DNA from: Bacteroidales bacterium UBA3868
Lineage (GTDB): Bacteria; Bacteroidota; Bacteroidia; Bacteroidales; WCHB1-69
Direction of reading: 5' to 3'
Assembly (NCBI GenBank): GCA_002392325.1
Contig: DGGS01000082.1
Location: 1 to 17,086, forward strand
Length of the DNA stretch: 17,086 nucleotides
Shown here: positions 16,101 through 17,086 of the stretch, one piece after another
How the letters are laid out: each line of letters begins with the position of its first letter
Numbering within the stretch: position 1 is the stretch's first letter
The notes under the pieces: generated by a model
The model's input: only the letters and a program-made list of their open reading frames with translations
Told to the model about the DNA's origin: nothing
Database searches by the model: none
Program-made: the position numbers and the translations under genes

Positions 16101-16167
16101 CCATTCCAGTGCAGAAAAGACCTGCCACGAACAAGATGGCCAAAAAATTTCCTTTTAATATTCTCAT
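13126..16167 (-). CDS. Large periplasmic tetratricopeptide-repeat protein
   Basis: A 1013-residue protein. A type I signal peptide (MRILK start, hydrophobic core, cleavage near GMA-Q at 23) leads to an almost unbroken TPR solenoid. Repeats recognisable by the W/Y-x2-G/A-Y/F-x3-A-Y/F-P pattern run from about residue 30 to 1000, for example KYGSAQQYFKYVFEN, EYDKAKALFKSA, NYEKAIEYLTKAV, QYQEAYYSL, DYTHAISAYKDFIRKHP and NYFQARHTYQSIV. No lipobox Cys follows the hydrophobic core. TPR solenoids scaffold protein complexes; BamD-like PGS or HP-type repeat turns are frequent here. It is the first gene of a two-gene unit with the barrel gene, suggesting a periplasmic partner for that barrel. Partner and cargo cannot be told from sequence. 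A T9SS or peptidoglycan link is possible but unsupported. Confidence 0.85.
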   Translation of the reverse strand: MRILKGNFLAILFVAGLFCTGMAQRTENFSSPQYEFKTAMDLFNKEKYGSAQQYFKYVFENTEDVQQDLKTNSFFYMGVCAAKLDNQDAAYLLQSFIDRYPVHSSVSEARFYLGRYYFSRKQWKKALAQFDEIMENEIQPESAVEYQFKKGYCYFMTGEYDKAKALFKSARNENGPYQKRSIYYLAYMAYQDGQYEAALEDFLLLKDDPEYKNEVDNFLTQIYFKQGKYEEVLAMAPKTVNNKDVSQMQVLRCVALSQYNLNDYEGAAANFDKLLTSDKVEMERNDYFAAGFTYYREQNYEKAIEYLTKAVNDKNPDLMTQNCYYLLADCYVKTKQFTMASQSFKEAAKYDFDKEVKEDALYNYAKLQYETSKSPFNNAIQALEDYINTYPHSTRSEEASSFLSRIYLSTQNYQAAINSIEQLRTRNHDILRAYQRCTYFRALEQINNKNYKDALSLLGKTLGSPVNKQINTDALYWKGETQYRNEQYQEAYYSLQTFQRADGATNSEYYVPSFYSLGYAALKIKRYRDAAGYFKKYLDKIDDQTDMALQADATARLADCYFMQQDLASAIKYYDKCERMGQSNADYALYQQAKCYGYQKNNAKKVQTLERFVNTYGKSAYMDDADYDLAVTYHTQNDYTHAISAYKDFIRKHPKSQYIRQVHTRLAQAYLNSDNPSMAISTYKYVVETYPGSQEAKDALANLENIYTEEGNTSEFFDYIRNKNMNISADRQDSIAFKAAENKYNRGDCEGSIRACADYLRQFPNGSFAAKAHFYKAECEYGQKNYNDALVDYEAIIKKYRTEHNVTALHKSASILYNDKQYSKALTYFNKLLESTTDEDEIIFGNNGAMRCAYFLKKYQPALSSAQNLLNIAQVDAELRQEALLVAGNSAMEVGEVATAKTCYRQLANAGSNDLCAEAAYHLADIALNNDHDLSACETQIKAILASNYSSEYWYARTFILYGDLYKEKGNYFQARHTYQSIVDNYEGDDLVQMARERIAVINTLESQSSDNE

Positions 16168-16204
16168 ACAGATGCCTATTTATTCAATGACTATTATAAA
16201 CGGG

Positions 16205-16212
16205 CAAATGTA
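16205..16212 (-). promoter_or_regulatory. Candidate -7 box for the TPR-barrel operon
   Basis: TACATTTG on the minus strand matches TAnnTTTG and lies 37 bp upstream of the TPR ATG at 16167, in the 126-bp gap after the neighbouring terminator. No good -33 element is visible. Confidence 0.5.
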
Positions 16213-16273
16213 GGAAAAAATTATACGGTGATTTTTCTTTCGCTTATAGAAATGTAAACAGGTGATTTTTAAT

Positions 16274-16295
16274 AAAAAAAGCGTCAAAGACGCTT
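16274..16295 (-). terminator. Rho-independent terminator overlapping the stop codon of the barrel fragment
   Basis: On the minus strand AAGCGTC-TTT-GACGCTT forms a 7-bp stem with a 3-nt loop, followed by a T run (16280-16274 is all T on that strand). The left arm starts inside the TAA stop codon at 16296-16294, so termination directly follows translation end. It isolates this gene from the TPR operon. Confidence 0.8.
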
Positions 16296-17086
16296 ATTTG
16301 TTACTGAAGAAAAAGTCATTCATGACAATCCGGAGCATGGCCCCATAGTTAAAGGTGAACTTGTTTTCCCCCTGTCCGGAAGCGGATTTCCCCTGATAGA
16401 TGCCGAGTCTTCCCATATAGCAATAGAAGGTGGGGTCGATGGACACATACTTGCCGCATACAATCTTAAGACCTGCCGCTCCGGAGAACCCGAAACCGGG
16501 TCCGCCAAACACATAATCAAAGGTTTGCGCTCCAGGATAATAGCCCTGATTGTCGTATATGTTCAACAGCGAGTATGTGTTACCCACCAGGTGGTTCTCC
16601 TTGTCCAGCAATACCGCATCAAAGGACTTGGCCTTGGCATAGTTGAACTGCAGGCCCAATTCCACAAAGGGTTTCACCACCTTATGCACCTGACTGAACA
16701 GGTAAGACGCCGACAAGTCAATCATGGAGCGGTATTCCTTGCCCACTATGGCCACCACGGGTTGCTTATACATATTGCCCGTCACCGCGTTGGAACTCAA
16801 CAGCACTTGTGTGGAGGTTGTGAGCCGGCTGAACTGGTACGAGAGGGCAATAGCCCATCCTTTCCCCAATTTATAGCGCGCCCCCAAACTGACCATCATG
16901 CTCAACTTGTAGTTCAGATTCCAATCAAAATCCTTCGGATCATTCACATAAATATGATCACTCATGCTGATGTGAGGATACGCTTCAGATACGGTTCGTT
17001 GCCACTCCTCGTACCAATACTGGTTACTGAAAACATAGTTCAAACTATTCTCATTGAGGCTGCTGCCGTTGTAGTAATTGGCGTTG
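16294..17086 (-). CDS. Outer-membrane beta-barrel protein, C-terminal part, 5' end outside window
   Basis: The frame is open to the right edge, so about 263 C-terminal residues are seen; the TTG at 17043 is internal. Strands alternate polar and hydrophobic or aromatic residues with Gly/Asn turns, for example LSMMVSLGARYKLGKGWAIA, SMIDLSASYLF, PFVELGLQFNYAK, GAAGLKIVCGKYVSID and FTFNYGAMLRIVMNDFFF near the end. This is the pattern of an 8- to 14-stranded outer-membrane barrel of the kind common in Bacteroidota. I do not recognise the family or ligand. It has its own terminator and is therefore a separate transcription unit from the TPR-barrel pair. Confidence 0.65.
   Translation of the reverse strand, partial: NANYYNGSSLNENSLNYVFSNQYWYEEWQRTVSEAYPHISMSDHIYVNDPKDFDWNLNYKLSMMVSLGARYKLGKGWAIALSYQFSRLTTSTQVLLSSNAVTGNMYKQPVVAIVGKEYRSMIDLSASYLFSQVHKVVKPFVELGLQFNYAKAKSFDAVLLDKENHLVGNTYSLLNIYDNQGYYPGAQTFDYVFGGPGFGFSGAAGLKIVCGKYVSIDPTFYCYMGRLGIYQGKSASGQGENKFTFNYGAMLRIVMNDFFFSNK

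Noticed and set aside
1..17086. CRISPR array, insertion sequence or prophage
   Set aside because: No regularly spaced repeats, transposase, integrase or terminal inverted repeats were seen; apart from the features listed, the DNA is ordinary coding sequence.

Overview
The window looks like a Bacteroidota chromosome, most likely of the order Bacteroidales. This rests on the gene content: a FtsI with a PASTA tail, an MraY with a long insert, a type IX secretion system (T9SS) plug protein, and a giant TPR protein paired with an outer-membrane barrel. Intergenic DNA is AT-rich, and -7 boxes of the Bacteroidota form TAnnTTTG lie before several genes. Shine-Dalgarno sites are mostly absent. No species can be named from the sequence.

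Layout. 1-456 (+) is the 3' half of a ROK-family sugar kinase. Converging on it is a tight minus-strand division and cell wall (dcw) operon, read from 9159 down to 477: mraZ, rsmH, ftsL-like, ftsI, murE, mraY, a short murD-like gene, ftsW. Several genes overlap or nearly touch. The products control the cluster (MraZ), modify 16S rRNA (RsmH), build the UDP-MurNAc-peptide and lipid I precursors (MurE, MraY) and run the septal synthase (FtsW-FtsI with FtsL). murG, murC, ftsQ, ftsA and ftsZ, which usually follow ftsW, are absent here. A 364-bp AT-rich divergent spacer (9160-9523) separates mraZ from a plus-strand gene for a T9SS plug-like secreted protein (9524-10792).

After a gene-poor stretch come a minus-strand tRNA with a CAT anticodon and its terminator. 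Further on are a minus-strand pair, a 1013-residue periplasmic TPR protein followed by a TonB-receptor-like outer-membrane barrel, and the 3' part of another outer-membrane barrel gene that runs off the right edge.

The most unusual spot is the murD position. The gene there encodes only a MurD C-terminal domain (185 aa instead of about 450), with its substrate-binding signatures rewritten, yet it is an intact reading frame in a compact operon. The adjacent FtsW also lacks conserved SEDS residues, although its catalytic-type Asp remains. The two spacers flanking mraY are nearly free of G on the coding strand and each carries AACC five times. The mraZ/plug spacer holds GGAA units repeated at exactly 10-bp spacing, which is the geometry of MraZ operators.
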